32,297 bases of DNA, taken from an uncultured Solirubrobacterales bacterium (lineage in GTDB: Bacteria; Actinomycetota; Thermoleophilia; Solirubrobacterales; 70-9). The translations under genes were made by a program, and so were the position numbers. The stretch lies in contig CAITDZ010000088.1 of NCBI GenBank assembly GCA_903891285.1, positions 1-32,297 on the forward strand, written 5' to 3'. The notes under the pieces were generated by a model that was not told where the DNA came from, searched no databases, and saw only the letters and a program-made list of their open reading frames with translations. This document shows, in pieces, positions 21,427 to 29,124 of the stretch (positions are counted from its first letter, which is position 1; every line of letters begins with the position of its first letter).

Positions 21427-21824
21427 GTGACCGGGAGATGAAGAGCGACCGCTTTCGGGCTGCCGCCGAGGCGAAGGACTTCGAGGCCGGGCAGGCCCTC
21501 TTCTCCGAAGCGGTCACCTTCAGGAGCCCGTTCGTCCACAGCCCCTATGAGGGGCGGGATGCAGTCCTCTTCCTACTCGCCAACGTGGCCCAGGTGTTCG
21601 AGGACTTCCGGTACGTGGCCCAGGTCGAGACTGGTGACACCGCGGTACTGATGTTCGAGGCCCGGGTCGGGGACCGCGAACTCCAGGGGGTGGACATCCT
21701 CGTTTTCGGCGAGGGTGACCTGATCGAGGAGATGACCGTGATGGTCCGGCCGATGTCCGGCCTCGAGGCCCTCGGTACCGAGATGGGCAGGCGCCTCGAG
21801 GCCCAGGGCGTCGAGCCGGCCTGA
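21423..21824 (+). CDS. SnoaL-like (NTF2-fold) protein
   Basis: A small protein of 133 aa with the cone-shaped NTF2/SnoaL fold pattern: helix (DRFRAAAEAKDFEAGQALFSEAVTFRSP), a pocket loop with FVHSPYEGRDAVLFLLANVAQVFEDFRYVAQV, then long strands (DTAVLMFEARVGDRELQGVDILVFGEGDLIEEMTVMVRP). This wording (a short-range 'dose' helix, then RDAV and IEEMTV) is common in nuclear-transport-factor-2 proteins of unknown role. The start GTG 21423 overlaps the mvaB stop as GTGA; GTG 21414 is an alternative. No catalytic dyad can be named. Third gene of the thioesterase-mvaB operon. Confidence 0.75.
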   Translation: MSDREMKSDRFRAAAEAKDFEAGQALFSEAVTFRSPFVHSPYEGRDAVLFLLANVAQVFEDFRYVAQVETGDTAVLMFEARVGDRELQGVDILVFGEGDLIEEMTVMVRPMSGLEALGTEMGRRLEAQGVEPA

Positions 21825-21829
21825 GCCGT

Positions 21830-21835
21830 TAGGCT
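21830..21835 (+). promoter_or_regulatory. Candidate -10 element for the 3-hydroxybutyryl-CoA dehydrogenase gene
   Basis: TAGGCT in the 64-bp gap. It would give a leader of about 47 nt ending in AAGGAAGGAGCGAC before the ATG, suggesting a separate start for hbd and the carboxylase gene. Confidence 0.35.
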
Positions 21836-21888
21836 CCCGAATCGGCGGCCTGATCCGCTCGTCTGACCAAACCGAAGGAAGGAGCGAC

Positions 21889-22773
21889 ATGGAGCTCGAG
21901 AAGGTTGGTGTTGCTGGATGCGGCCTGATGGGTCACGGGATCGCCCAGGCCTCGGCCGAGGCCGGGTACGAGGTGGTGGTCAGCGAGGTCTCCCAGGAAG
22001 CGCTCGACAAGGGGATCGGCAAGATCGAGAAGCAGCTCGCGAAGGGGGTCGAGAAAGGCAAGGTCGACCAGGCCGATGCCGACGCGATCCTGGGCCGGAT
22101 CCAGGGGACGCTCGACACCGGCGACTTCGCGGATTGCGACCTGGTGATCGAGGCGGTGACCGAGGACCTGCCGACCAAGCTGGAGCTCTGGAAGGAGCTC
22201 GACGAGATCGTCAAGGAGGATGCCTGCTTTGCCACCAACACCTCGTCGCTCCCGGTAGCCGAGCAGGCTGCGGCAACTGGCAGGCCGGGCCGCTTCCTCG
22301 GGCTTCACTTCTTCAATCCCGTCCAGCGGATGCCGCTGCTCGAGGTGATCGAGGCCGACGAAACCGAGACCGGGACGATGGAGGTCGGGGTCGGATTCGG
22401 GGAGAGCCTCGGCAAGACCGTGGTCGAGACGAAGGACAAGCCGGGCTTCATCGTCAACCGGCTTCTGGTCCCATACCTGCTCGACGGCATCCGCGGGTAC
22501 GAAGAGGGAATCGGTTCGGTCGAGGAGATCGATATCGCGATGAAGGCAGGCGCGGGCCATCCGATGGGACCGCTCACGCTCTGCGACGTGGTCGGCCTCG
22601 ACACCCTCGCCTCGATTGCCGGTGTGATGTACGAGGCCTTCGGTGAGAGCCGTTTCGAGGCTCCGGCGACACTCCAGAAGCTCGTCGCAGACGGTCACTA
22701 CGGGGTCAAGTCAGGTCGGGGCTTCTACGACTACTCGGGCGATGCGCCCGTCGCGGTCGACCCGGGCAGCTGA
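21889..22773 (+). CDS. hbd: 3-hydroxybutyryl-CoA dehydrogenase
   Basis: Interconverts acetoacetyl-CoA and 3-hydroxybutyryl-CoA with NAD(P)H. The 294 residues form a Rossmann domain with GVAGCGLMGHGIAQ (7-20), ATNTSSLPV with the substrate Ser, the catalytic His in LGLHFFNPVQRMPLLEVIE with the partner Glu, and the C-terminal helical domain with KPGFIVNRLLVPYLLDGIRGYEEG and AGHPMGPLTLCDVVGLD. All are standard for PaaH/Hbd. Start ATG with AAGGAAGGAG 4 nt upstream. It lies 3 bp before the carboxylase gene, so they share a transcript. In the EMC context it supplies 3-hydroxybutyryl-CoA, which after dehydration is the substrate of Ccr. Confidence 0.94.
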   Translation: MELEKVGVAGCGLMGHGIAQASAEAGYEVVVSEVSQEALDKGIGKIEKQLAKGVEKGKVDQADADAILGRIQGTLDTGDFADCDLVIEAVTEDLPTKLELWKELDEIVKEDACFATNTSSLPVAEQAAATGRPGRFLGLHFFNPVQRMPLLEVIEADETETGTMEVGVGFGESLGKTVVETKDKPGFIVNRLLVPYLLDGIRGYEEGIGSVEEIDIAMKAGAGHPMGPLTLCDVVGLDTLASIAGVMYEAFGESRFEAPATLQKLVADGHYGVKSGRGFYDYSGDAPVAVDPGS

Positions 22774-22776
22774 GGG

Positions 22777-24312
22777 TTGGGCAAGCCCGACTTCGAACAG
22801 GCGCTCGAAGCCGCCCTCGCGGGCGGGCCGGCCCGCCACCACGAAAAGACCGAGTCCCAGGGAAAGCTCCCGGTGCGCGAGAGGGTGGAGGCACTGCTCG
22901 ACCCGGACTCGTTCACCGAGGACGGCCTGCTCGCCCGCTGGGACTCGGAGGGCCTCGGTGCTGACGGGGTGGTCACCGGCATCGGAACGGTCGACGGACG
23001 CCCAGTTGCCCTGATGGCCAACGATCCGACCGTGAAGGCGGGCTCCTGGGGGCCCGGGACGGTCGAGAAGATACTCCGGATCCAGGAGCGGGCACTCGCG
23101 CTCGAGATACCGATGCTGTACCTGGTCGATTCGGCCGGGGCGAGGATCACCGATCAGGTCCAGATGTTCCCGGGTCGACGCGGCGCTGGCCGGATCTTCT
23201 TCAACCAGGTGAGGATGTCCGGCAGGGTTCCCCAGATCTGCCTGCTCTTCGGGCCGAGTGCTGCAGGGGGTGCGTACATCCCGGCCTTCTGTGACGTGGT
23301 CGTGATGCGGGAGGGGAATGCCTCGATGTACCTCGGTTCTCCCAGGATGGCCGAGATGGTGATCGGCGAACAGGTGACCCTCGAGGAGATGGGAGGGGCC
23401 TCGATGCATACTTCGGTCTCGGGCTGCGGCCACTTCCTCGCCCCGAGCGACGAGGCCGCGATCGAGATCGGTCGCCGCTACCTCTCCTACATGCCGACCA
23501 GCTGGCGGGATCGGACCCCGGCTGCCGAGCCGGTCGCCCCGTCATCGGATCGCCCGATCGCTGAAATCATCCCCGAAGACGAGAACGTGCCGTTCGATAT
23601 GGGGGATCTGATCGACGTGCTGGTGGACGGCGACTCGCTCCTGGAGGTCCAGGCCGACTGGGCGGGGGAGCTGATCACCGCACTGGCCCGGCTCGATGGC
23701 CAGGCGATCGGGATCGTTGCGAGCCAGCCCGCTGAGAAAGGGGGGGTCCTGTTCGTCGACTCCTCCGACAAGGCGGCCCGGTTCATTCGGACCTGCAATG
23801 CCTTCAACATTCCCCTCCTCTTCCTCGCCGACGTGCCCGGCTTCATGATCGGGACAGCGGTCGAAAGGCAGGGAATCATCCGTCACGGGGCCGGGATGAT
23901 CTCGGCCGTGGCCGAGGCGACCGTCCCCAAGATCTCGGTCGTGGTCAGGAAGGCTTACGGGGCGGGCCTCTACGCGATGGCCGGCCCGGCTTTCGACCCC
24001 GACTGCTGCATCGCCCTTCCGAATGCTTCGATCGCGGTGATGGGACCCCAGGCTGCCGTCAACGCCGTCTTCTACAACCAGATCCAGGAGGTACCGGAAG
24101 GCCCCGAAAGGGAGGCGTTCATCGAGGAGAAACGCGAGGAGTACCGGGAAGGGGTGGACCTCTTGAAGCTGGCCTCCGAGCTGGTCGTCGACTCCGTCGT
24201 CGATCCGGATGGGTTGCGTGGGGAAGTGATCCGAAGGTTCGGGGCGATCGAGGCCGCCGGAGGACGGGACCGCTACTTCTCCGAACGCCACAACCCGGTC
24301 AGCCCGGGTTAG
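22777..24312 (+). CDS. Acyl-CoA carboxylase, carboxyltransferase (beta) subunit
   Basis: Transfers CO2 from carboxybiotin to an acyl-CoA. The 511 residues form two crotonase-like domains. The N-domain has LYLVDSAGARI, the oxyanion region FGPSAAGGAYIPAFCD and the C-domain has VADVPGFMIGT-type text (LADVPGFMIGTAVER) and KAYGAGLYAMAGPAFDPD. In propionyl-CoA carboxylases I recall an Asp in the KAYGGAYDVM stretch that sets specificity; here the corresponding place reads GAGLYAM, closer to the GAGNYAM of methylcrotonyl- or geranyl-CoA carboxylases. Specificity is thus open; with mvaB nearby, methylcrotonyl-CoA (leucine route) is attractive. Start TTG 22777 follows GAGGG immediately, so the start is weak. 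The biotin-carrying alpha subunit is not in the window. Confidence 0.88.
   Translation: MGKPDFEQALEAALAGGPARHHEKTESQGKLPVRERVEALLDPDSFTEDGLLARWDSEGLGADGVVTGIGTVDGRPVALMANDPTVKAGSWGPGTVEKILRIQERALALEIPMLYLVDSAGARITDQVQMFPGRRGAGRIFFNQVRMSGRVPQICLLFGPSAAGGAYIPAFCDVVVMREGNASMYLGSPRMAEMVIGEQVTLEEMGGASMHTSVSGCGHFLAPSDEAAIEIGRRYLSYMPTSWRDRTPAAEPVAPSSDRPIAEIIPEDENVPFDMGDLIDVLVDGDSLLEVQADWAGELITALARLDGQAIGIVASQPAEKGGVLFVDSSDKAARFIRTCNAFNIPLLFLADVPGFMIGTAVERQGIIRHGAGMISAVAEATVPKISVVVRKAYGAGLYAMAGPAFDPDCCIALPNASIAVMGPQAAVNAVFYNQIQEVPEGPEREAFIEEKREEYREGVDLLKLASELVVDSVVDPDGLRGEVIRRFGAIEAAGGRDRYFSERHNPVSPG
24292..24310. terminator. Small hairpin at the convergent ends of the carboxylase and acetoacetyl-CoA synthetase genes
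   Basis: AACCCGG, loop TCAGC, then CCGGGTT: a perfect 7-bp stem over the last codons of the carboxylase gene, 18 bp from the stop of the opposite gene. It could act in both directions, but the stem is short and has no T tract. Confidence 0.3.
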
Positions 24313-24327
24313 GCGAACGGGTATTGG

Positions 24328-26301
24328 TCAGCCGACTCGCCCTGCTAGATCGGCGAAGAAATTGAGGCTGGTCGGGTTTGCGAGCGAGTCGGGACTCGCC
24401 GCTTCGGAAGGCGGGGTCCCAGTGAGGATCCTCTTGACCGGCACCTCCAGGACCTTGCCGCTCAGCGTCCTCGGGACCTCTTCGATCGCGACCACCTCGT
24501 CGGGTACGTGCCGGGGTGAGCATCGTTCACGGATCGCCTTCTTCAGGCGCTCCCCGAGCTCGGGAGAGGGGTCATCGTCACCCTCGGGCACCACGAAGAG
24601 CATCATCCATCCCTCCGTGCCTTCCTTGGGCAGGTCGACGACCAGCGCGTCGGACACGCCGGGCTGGTCCAGCACCACCCGGTAGATCTCGCTGGTACCC
24701 ATCCGGATACCGCCGCGGTTGATCGTCGAATCCGAGCGACCGTAGATGATCGCCGTCCCCCTCTCGGTCAGCTCGATCCAGTCCCCGTGGCGCCAGATGC
24801 CCGGGTAGTGGTCGAAATAGCTCTCCCGGAGGCGAGTTCCGTCCTCGTCTCCCCAGAGGAACAGAGGCATCGACGGCATCGGCTCGGTCAGGACGAGCTC
24901 CCCGACCTCGCCGACTACCGGGTTGCCCTCCTCGTCCCAGGCTTCGACCGCCGCCCCGAGTGCCCGGCCCTGGAGCTCGCCCCGGAAGACGGGGAGGGTT
25001 GGTACTCCCCCTACGAAGGCCGTGCAGAGGTCGGTCCCGCCGCTGGTCGAGAACAGCCAGACGTCGTCGCCCAGTTCCCGGTAGATCCAGTCGAAGGCTT
25101 CGGGGGAGAGGGGTGAACCGGTCGAGCCGACCGAGCGCAGCCGGGTGAGGTCCCGGCCCTCGGCCGGATGGAGGTCGTCCTTCATGCAGGCCGAGATGAA
25201 GGCGGCCGAGGTCCCGAAGCAGGTCACCCCGGTTTCGGCCGCCAGGTCCCACAGGGCCCCCATGTCCGGGTAGCCAGGGCTCCCGTCGTAGAGGACGATC
25301 CTGGCCCCGGTCAGGAGGCAGGAGACGAGGAAGTTCCACATCATCCAGCCGGTCGTCGTGAACCAGAAGATCCTGTCCTCCGGCCCGGCATCGAGGTGCA
25401 GGTGCATCTTCTTCAGGTGCTCGAGGAGGATTCCGCCCTGTCCCTGGACGATCGCCTTGGGCAGGCCCGTCGTGCCAGACGAATAGAGGACCCAGAGCGG
25501 GTGCGAGAAGGGGACTCGCTCGAAGCTGAGCGGACCTTCCGGTGGGAGGCCCAGGCTTTCTTTCCAGGCGACCGCATTGCCTGTCTCGGGCAGCTGGCCA
25601 CTCGAGCCGGGCCCCGGTACGACTACGACCCGCTCGAGGGAGGGCATCGAAGCGGCCACCTCGACCACCTCTTCTCGCCGGTCGAAGTCCCTGCCCCCGT
25701 AGCGATACCCGTCGGCCGCAATCAGCACGACCGGTTCGACCTGGGCGAAGCGGTCGCGGACGGCTCCCGTCCCGAACTCGGGCGAGCAGCTCGACCAGAT
25801 CGCACCGATCGAGGCCGTTGCCAGGAAGGAGACCACCGTCTCGATCGAGTTGGGCAGGTAGGCGACCACCCGATCCCCCTTCGCCACCCCGAGTCGTTGG
25901 AGCCCCTCTGCAGCCCCGGCAACCCTGCTTTCGAGCTCACCCCAGGTGACTTCCACGACCGGCCGATCTTCGCTCGCTGCATGGATCGCGACCCGTTCGG
26001 GGTCACGCCCCCGGAAGATGTGCTCGGCGAAACTCACCTCGGTCCCCTCGAACCAACGGGTACCCGGCATCGGCGAGCCGTCGGTCACGTCACCCACCTG
26101 GCCGGAGTGAGCCACCTCGAAGTAGTCCCAGATCGAAAGCCAGAAGGCATCGATGTCTTCGACCGACCACCTCCAGAGGGACTCGTAGTCGGAGAACTCC
26201 AGGCCGGTCCGTCGTTCGAGCCAGGTCTTGTAGGCGGTGAGCGAAGAACTCTCGATCGTTTCGGGTGAGGGCGACCAGACGGGCCCGGGGGAGCCGGTCA
26301 A
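24328..26301 (-). CDS. Acetoacetyl-CoA synthetase
   Basis: Activates acetoacetate (or 3-hydroxybutyrate-type acids) with ATP and CoA. The 657-aa ANL-family enzyme has the P-loop-like motif LYSSGTTGLPKAIVQGQGGILLEH, STSGGTDLCTAFVGG (adenine motif), YGRSDSTINRGGIRMGTSEIY (hinge/A8) and the C-terminal catalytic Lys in RTLSGKVLEVPVKRIL. The N-terminal cap with LWRWSVEDIDAFWLSIWDYF is typical for acetoacetyl-CoA synthetases, as is the length. Start TTG 26301, overlapping the stop of the upstream M28-like gene (TTGA). It would recapture acetoacetate made by HMG-CoA lyase or from ketone bodies as acetoacetyl-CoA for Hbd. Confidence 0.92.
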   Translation of the reverse strand: MTGSPGPVWSPSPETIESSSLTAYKTWLERRTGLEFSDYESLWRWSVEDIDAFWLSIWDYFEVAHSGQVGDVTDGSPMPGTRWFEGTEVSFAEHIFRGRDPERVAIHAASEDRPVVEVTWGELESRVAGAAEGLQRLGVAKGDRVVAYLPNSIETVVSFLATASIGAIWSSCSPEFGTGAVRDRFAQVEPVVLIAADGYRYGGRDFDRREEVVEVAASMPSLERVVVVPGPGSSGQLPETGNAVAWKESLGLPPEGPLSFERVPFSHPLWVLYSSGTTGLPKAIVQGQGGILLEHLKKMHLHLDAGPEDRIFWFTTTGWMMWNFLVSCLLTGARIVLYDGSPGYPDMGALWDLAAETGVTCFGTSAAFISACMKDDLHPAEGRDLTRLRSVGSTGSPLSPEAFDWIYRELGDDVWLFSTSGGTDLCTAFVGGVPTLPVFRGELQGRALGAAVEAWDEEGNPVVGEVGELVLTEPMPSMPLFLWGDEDGTRLRESYFDHYPGIWRHGDWIELTERGTAIIYGRSDSTINRGGIRMGTSEIYRVVLDQPGVSDALVVDLPKEGTEGWMMLFVVPEGDDDPSPELGERLKKAIRERCSPRHVPDEVVAIEEVPRTLSGKVLEVPVKRILTGTPPSEAASPDSLANPTSLNFFADLAGRVG

Positions 26302-27416
26302 GGCAGGGTCTCCTCGGCGGTCGCCCTGTAGACGATCTCGAGCACGAGGTCGATCGCCTCGTCACCCGAGCCGACCACGGAGGTCGCGACAAGGCCTCGA
26401 CGGCGGGCCACCCCGGCTGCGGTGAGTCGCCTGAGGATGGCCCGGCCCGGACCGGTGCCCCCGGGGCCTGCCAGTTCGTCGTTCATCGGCATGACAGAGA
26501 GGTCACCTTCCCGGGCCGTCACCAGAGGGCCGTTGGAGTTGCTTCCCGGTCCCGGTCCCCCGTCGATCAGGGCGATCAGGGCGGGCCTGCCCTCCCTGCT
26601 TGCCGATACTTCACTGAGGAACGCCTCGGCTCCTGCCGCCGAGGCGCTCTCACCCCCGAATAGCGCGACTCCCACGGCCGGCCCGTCTTCCTGCTCGACG
26701 GCCAGCTCGTCGAGCGTCTCGATCACGCCGATCGCTGCGGCCGGGCGGGAATCCGGTCCGGAACGGTCGACGACCAGCCTTCGATCGGCCTCGGCGGCGA
26801 GCACCCCGAGGAGGACGATCGAGACCAGCAGCTGGACGACCCCAATCGCCGTTCCATCGACCCCGGTCACCCGGAGCATCAGGACGGCGAACAGGGGAAT
26901 CATTCCGCCCCAGAACGCAATCCGGTCGATGGTCAGGCGCCCGGACCAGAACCGCTCGAGGAACTTCGCGAAGGGATAGGGCCGGTTCGCGTCGTACCCC
27001 GCACAGATGATCACGTCGAGTCCGATCCAGGCCGGACCGGGTTCGGGCGAGAGCACGTTCTGGGTTGCCCTCTTTGGCAGGAGGCGGCCGATCAGGGGGA
27101 ATCCGAGCGACCTCCCGGAGAAGAACGAGAAGGCAACTGCGAGGCAGCCCGCAGCACCGACCAGGGGAAGGAAGAGGCCGAGGACCCCCGAGGCGAGGGC
27201 GAGGACGACATGGGTAACGGTGTCGAGTCCGGTCTCCACCCGTACCGAGATCGGGTCGACCTTGACCTGGTGGCCCCGTCGGTCGAGCTCTTCCGCCAGG
27301 CGGAGGGCGGCACGGCGTTCCCCCTCGCTCGCGGGAGGCCCGGTGAAGGCCTCGTCGTCGGGGTTCCCATCCCGCGGGTCACCCTCGGCTGCAGTTTTCT
27401 CGGATTGCTCTGACAT
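26298..27416 (-). CDS. Membrane protein with M28-peptidase-like domain lacking metal ligands
   Basis: A 372-aa protein starting at ATG 27416 (the tracked extension enters a tRNA gene). Text typical of M28 aminopeptidases is visible in order: GERRAALRLAEELDRRGHQVKVDP (31-54), NVLSPEPGPAWIGLDVIICAGYDANR (120-145), VGVALFGGESASAAGAEAFL (248-267) and RPALIALIDGG. The expected metal site is broken: the His of the A-H-Y-D motif is Gly140 (AGYDA), the Glu-Glu pair is Glu256-Ser257 (GGES), and the final His-Thr-Pro-type motif is absent. Three hydrophobic segments (about 66-99, 165-182, 190-208) are inserted, placing the domain at the membrane. Probably a non-catalytic M28 relative (inference). It overlaps the synthetase start by 4 nt and follows a tRNA-Leu gene by 50 bp. 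Confidence 0.7.
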   Translation of the reverse strand: MSEQSEKTAAEGDPRDGNPDDEAFTGPPASEGERRAALRLAEELDRRGHQVKVDPISVRVETGLDTVTHVVLALASGVLGLFLPLVGAAGCLAVAFSFFSGRSLGFPLIGRLLPKRATQNVLSPEPGPAWIGLDVIICAGYDANRPYPFAKFLERFWSGRLTIDRIAFWGGMIPLFAVLMLRVTGVDGTAIGVVQLLVSIVLLGVLAAEADRRLVVDRSGPDSRPAAAIGVIETLDELAVEQEDGPAVGVALFGGESASAAGAEAFLSEVSASREGRPALIALIDGGPGPGSNSNGPLVTAREGDLSVMPMNDELAGPGGTGPGRAILRRLTAAGVARRRGLVATSVVGSGDEAIDLVLEIVYRATAEETLP

Positions 27417-27466
27417 GGATCGGTGGTGGTTCCTGACTCGTTCGCTCCGCCTTCCGGACCTTCGTA

Positions 27467-27550
27467 TGCGGCGGGTGGGAGTCGAACCCACATGCCCTCT
27501 CGGGCAATGGATTTTGAGTCCATCGCGTATACCAATTCCGCCACCGCCGC
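27467..27550 (-). tRNA. tRNA-Leu (anticodon CAA)
   Basis: Full cloverleaf on the minus strand, 84 nt: acceptor GCGGCGG pairs with CCGCCGC, anticodon stem ATGGA/TCCAT around loop CTCAAAA (anticodon CAA, codon UUG), a long class II variable arm (TTGCCCGAGAGGGCAT) and T-loop GTTCGACTC. CCA is not encoded. A TANNNT element is at 27573-27578. Confidence 0.96.
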
Positions 27551-27572
27551 CGGCCGGATTCGGCCCGGCCCG

Positions 27573-27578
27573 AGTCTA
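27573..27578 (-). promoter_or_regulatory. Candidate -10 element for tRNA-Leu(CAA)
   Basis: TAGACT on the minus strand, 22 nt before the mature tRNA 5-prime end. The M28-like gene downstream may be read from the same start. Confidence 0.35.
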
Positions 27579-27619
27579 CGGGGCTACCGGAAGCCGGGAT
27601 GACCGTCAGGCAGGCCTGG

Positions 27620-28138
27620 TCATTCAGCGGCGAGGGGCTCGCCGGTCGAACCCGGGTTCCCGCCATCCCTGAGCGGACGCTCCTCCTCGACGTACCAGTC
27701 CTGCCGGAACCCGATCGCGGTGGCGATCGTGATCGCGGCTTGCAGGGGGATCAGGATCACGACGATCAGCCCGAGGAGCTCACTGGGCAGCGCCGCCTCG
27801 GTGAAGTCGGGCTTGTTTCGGGCGAACCAGGACCCGACCCCAACCGAGAAAAGGACCAGCAGGAGCACCGAGACGGCCGTTCCAAGGGCCAGGGCGCCTC
27901 GGCTCCACCTCCAGATCAGGTAGGCCAGCAGGCAGTAGAGGCCGGCCAAAAGGATGGAGATCACCCCCCAGGTCGAGCCCCCCTTGAGGATCGACCAGCC
28001 ACCCAGGGCGACTATCACCATCAGCAGTGCCGCTGCGACCAGCAGGATCACGATCAGGAATCTCACCGTGAGGGAGGCTGGCTTCTCCCGGTTCGGGTGC
28101 CAGAGTTCGTAGCCCGGCCGGGCTTCCCCTACGGTCAT
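27620..28138 (-). CDS. Four-helix membrane protein of unknown function
   Basis: Start chosen as ATG 28138 (172 aa), because TATGGT lies 7 nt upstream; the tracked ATG at 28150 overlaps that element. It begins with a soluble TVGEARPGYELWHPNREKPASL stretch, then four hydrophobic helices: RFLIVILLVAAALLMVIVAL, GVISILLAGLYCLLAYLIW, ALGTAVSVLLLVLFSVGVGSWF and LLGLIVVILIPLQAAITIATAIGF, then a polar acidic tail. No conserved charged residue lies inside the membrane segments and no catalytic or transport motif is visible. I do not recognise the family. Confidence 0.65.
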   Translation of the reverse strand: MTVGEARPGYELWHPNREKPASLTVRFLIVILLVAAALLMVIVALGGWSILKGGSTWGVISILLAGLYCLLAYLIWRWSRGALALGTAVSVLLLVLFSVGVGSWFARNKPDFTEAALPSELLGLIVVILIPLQAAITIATAIGFRQDWYVEEERPLRDGGNPGSTGEPLAAE

Positions 28139-28145
28139 CCCGGCG

Positions 28146-28151
28146 ACCATA
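28146..28151 (-). promoter_or_regulatory. Candidate leaderless -10 element for the four-helix membrane protein
   Basis: TATGGT on the minus strand, 7 nt before ATG 28138. The opposite strand has TACAAT at 28150-28155, which could serve the tRNA-Leu(UAG) gene. Confidence 0.3.
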
Positions 28152-28213
28152 CAATCACTCGCGGACCTGCGCCGGGGTCGGTCAGACCCGGTCCTGGCTT
28201 TCGGCGGCGCCCA

Positions 28214-28297
28214 GCGGACGTGGCGGAACTGGTAGACGCGCCAGGTTTAGGTCCTGGTACCCGAAAGGGTGTGGAGGTTCGACTCCTCTCGTCCGCA
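28214..28297 (+). tRNA. tRNA-Leu (anticodon UAG)
   Basis: An 84-nt cloverleaf: acceptor GCGGACG pairs with CGTCCGC, anticodon stem CCAGG/CCTGG around loop TTTAGGT (anticodon UAG, codon CUA and wobble partners), long class II variable arm (TACCCGAAAGGGTGT), T-loop GTTCGACTC. CCA is not encoded. Confidence 0.96.
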
Positions 28298-28317
28298 TCG
28301 GGCAGACCGTCCGAGGA

Positions 28318-28339
28318 GGCCTTCGAGCGGCCGAAGGTC
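28318..28339 (+). terminator. Hairpin downstream of tRNA-Leu(UAG)
   Basis: GGCCTTCG, a 6-nt loop, then CGAAGGTC: an 8-bp stem with one G-U pair, 20 nt after the tRNA. No T tract. Confidence 0.4.
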
Positions 28340-28347
28340 GGGACGCA

Positions 28348-28378
28348 TTCCGGACCGGCCACCCTGGCCGATCCGGAG
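28348..28378. terminator. Second hairpin between tRNA-Leu(UAG) and a convergent gene
   Basis: An outer 7-bp stem (TTCCGGA/TCCGGAG, one T-G pair), a 2x2 internal loop, and an inner 5-bp stem GGCCA/TGGCC with loop CCC. It lies 20 bp from the stop of the minus-strand gene at 28399, so it may stop transcripts from both sides. Confidence 0.45.
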
Positions 28379-28398
28379 CTGCCTCCCGCCAGCGTCGG

Positions 28399-29124
28399 CT
28401 ATTCGGTCTTGAACGGGGTCAGGAAGAAGGGTTCCATCCCGACCAGTCGGCCGCGGGTCACCAGGGCGAGACCGACCGGCCTGGTGGCGGAGGTGGGAGC
28501 GTTGGTGAATGCCGTCTCACCGAGGGACACAGGGGTATTGGTGATGTTCTCCATCAGCGGCCCCGCACAGGTCGCCATCGGGTACTCCTTCCCCTGGATG
28601 TTCACCGGCTTCGAGTCGACGCAGGGGAAGCCCCAGAAGTTGGCCATCCCCTCGTTGCCGTCAGTGCCGAGGACCTGCGAGCGGATCGTCCCGGGAGCCA
28701 CGGTCCAGCCGGTCTCGGGGCTGTACTGGGGGAAGGAGGCCGGGGTTCCGAAGCTCGACCAGATCGTCGAGGGTCCGTCCACGGTCGGCTTCGTGCCCTG
28801 GAGCGTTTCGTTGTAGACCGTCCAGCCCTTGAGGATCGGACAGATCCCGGTACCGACCCTGTACTTCTTCCCGTTGATGATGGTCATCCTGGAACTCGGC
28901 GTGATGTTGCTCGCAGCGCAGAGGGCGTAGCGGCGGAAGGCGAAGCGGATGTCGAGGCCCGCCTTGATCTTCTTGGGCATCAGGTCGAGCGCTCTCGTAG
29001 TCGCCGACTTTGCCCGGGGTCCTGCGTCCTCTCGGGGTGAGGCCTGGGCGGCGGGTGCCACGAAGAGGGCCACGAGGCTGAGGACGGCTGCTGTTCCTGC
29101 GAGACGACTGCGGCGAGACATCAT
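28399..29124 (-). CDS. Secreted protein of unknown function
   Basis: A 241-aa protein with a clear signal peptide: RRSRLAGTAAVLSLVALFVAPAAQASP, cleavage likely after AQA. The mature part has four Cys (YALCAAS, GICPIL, FPCVDSK, ATCAGPL), consistent with two disulfides outside the cell, and beta-rich segments such as RMTIINGKKYRVGTG, GWTVYNETLQGTK and NIQGKEYPMATC. No catalytic motif or known repeat is seen. Start ATG 29124, with AAGGAG 7 nt upstream, unlike most neighbours. It is divergent from an alpha/beta-hydrolase gene. Confidence 0.7.
   Translation of the reverse strand: MMSRRSRLAGTAAVLSLVALFVAPAAQASPREDAGPRAKSATTRALDLMPKKIKAGLDIRFAFRRYALCAASNITPSSRMTIINGKKYRVGTGICPILKGWTVYNETLQGTKPTVDGPSTIWSSFGTPASFPQYSPETGWTVAPGTIRSQVLGTDGNEGMANFWGFPCVDSKPVNIQGKEYPMATCAGPLMENITNTPVSLGETAFTNAPTSATRPVGLALVTRGRLVGMEPFFLTPFKTE

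Noticed and set aside
22777-24312. Propionyl-CoA carboxylase beta subunit completing the EMC pathway
   Set aside because: The specificity stretch does not show the Asp of propionyl-CoA carboxylases, and HMG-CoA lyase nearby suggests leucine degradation; substrate left open.
25168-26268. ORF of 366 aa on + opposite acetoacetyl-CoA synthetase
   Set aside because: Low-complexity Arg/Asp/Gly/His text typical of a shadow; the minus frame has every ANL-family motif.
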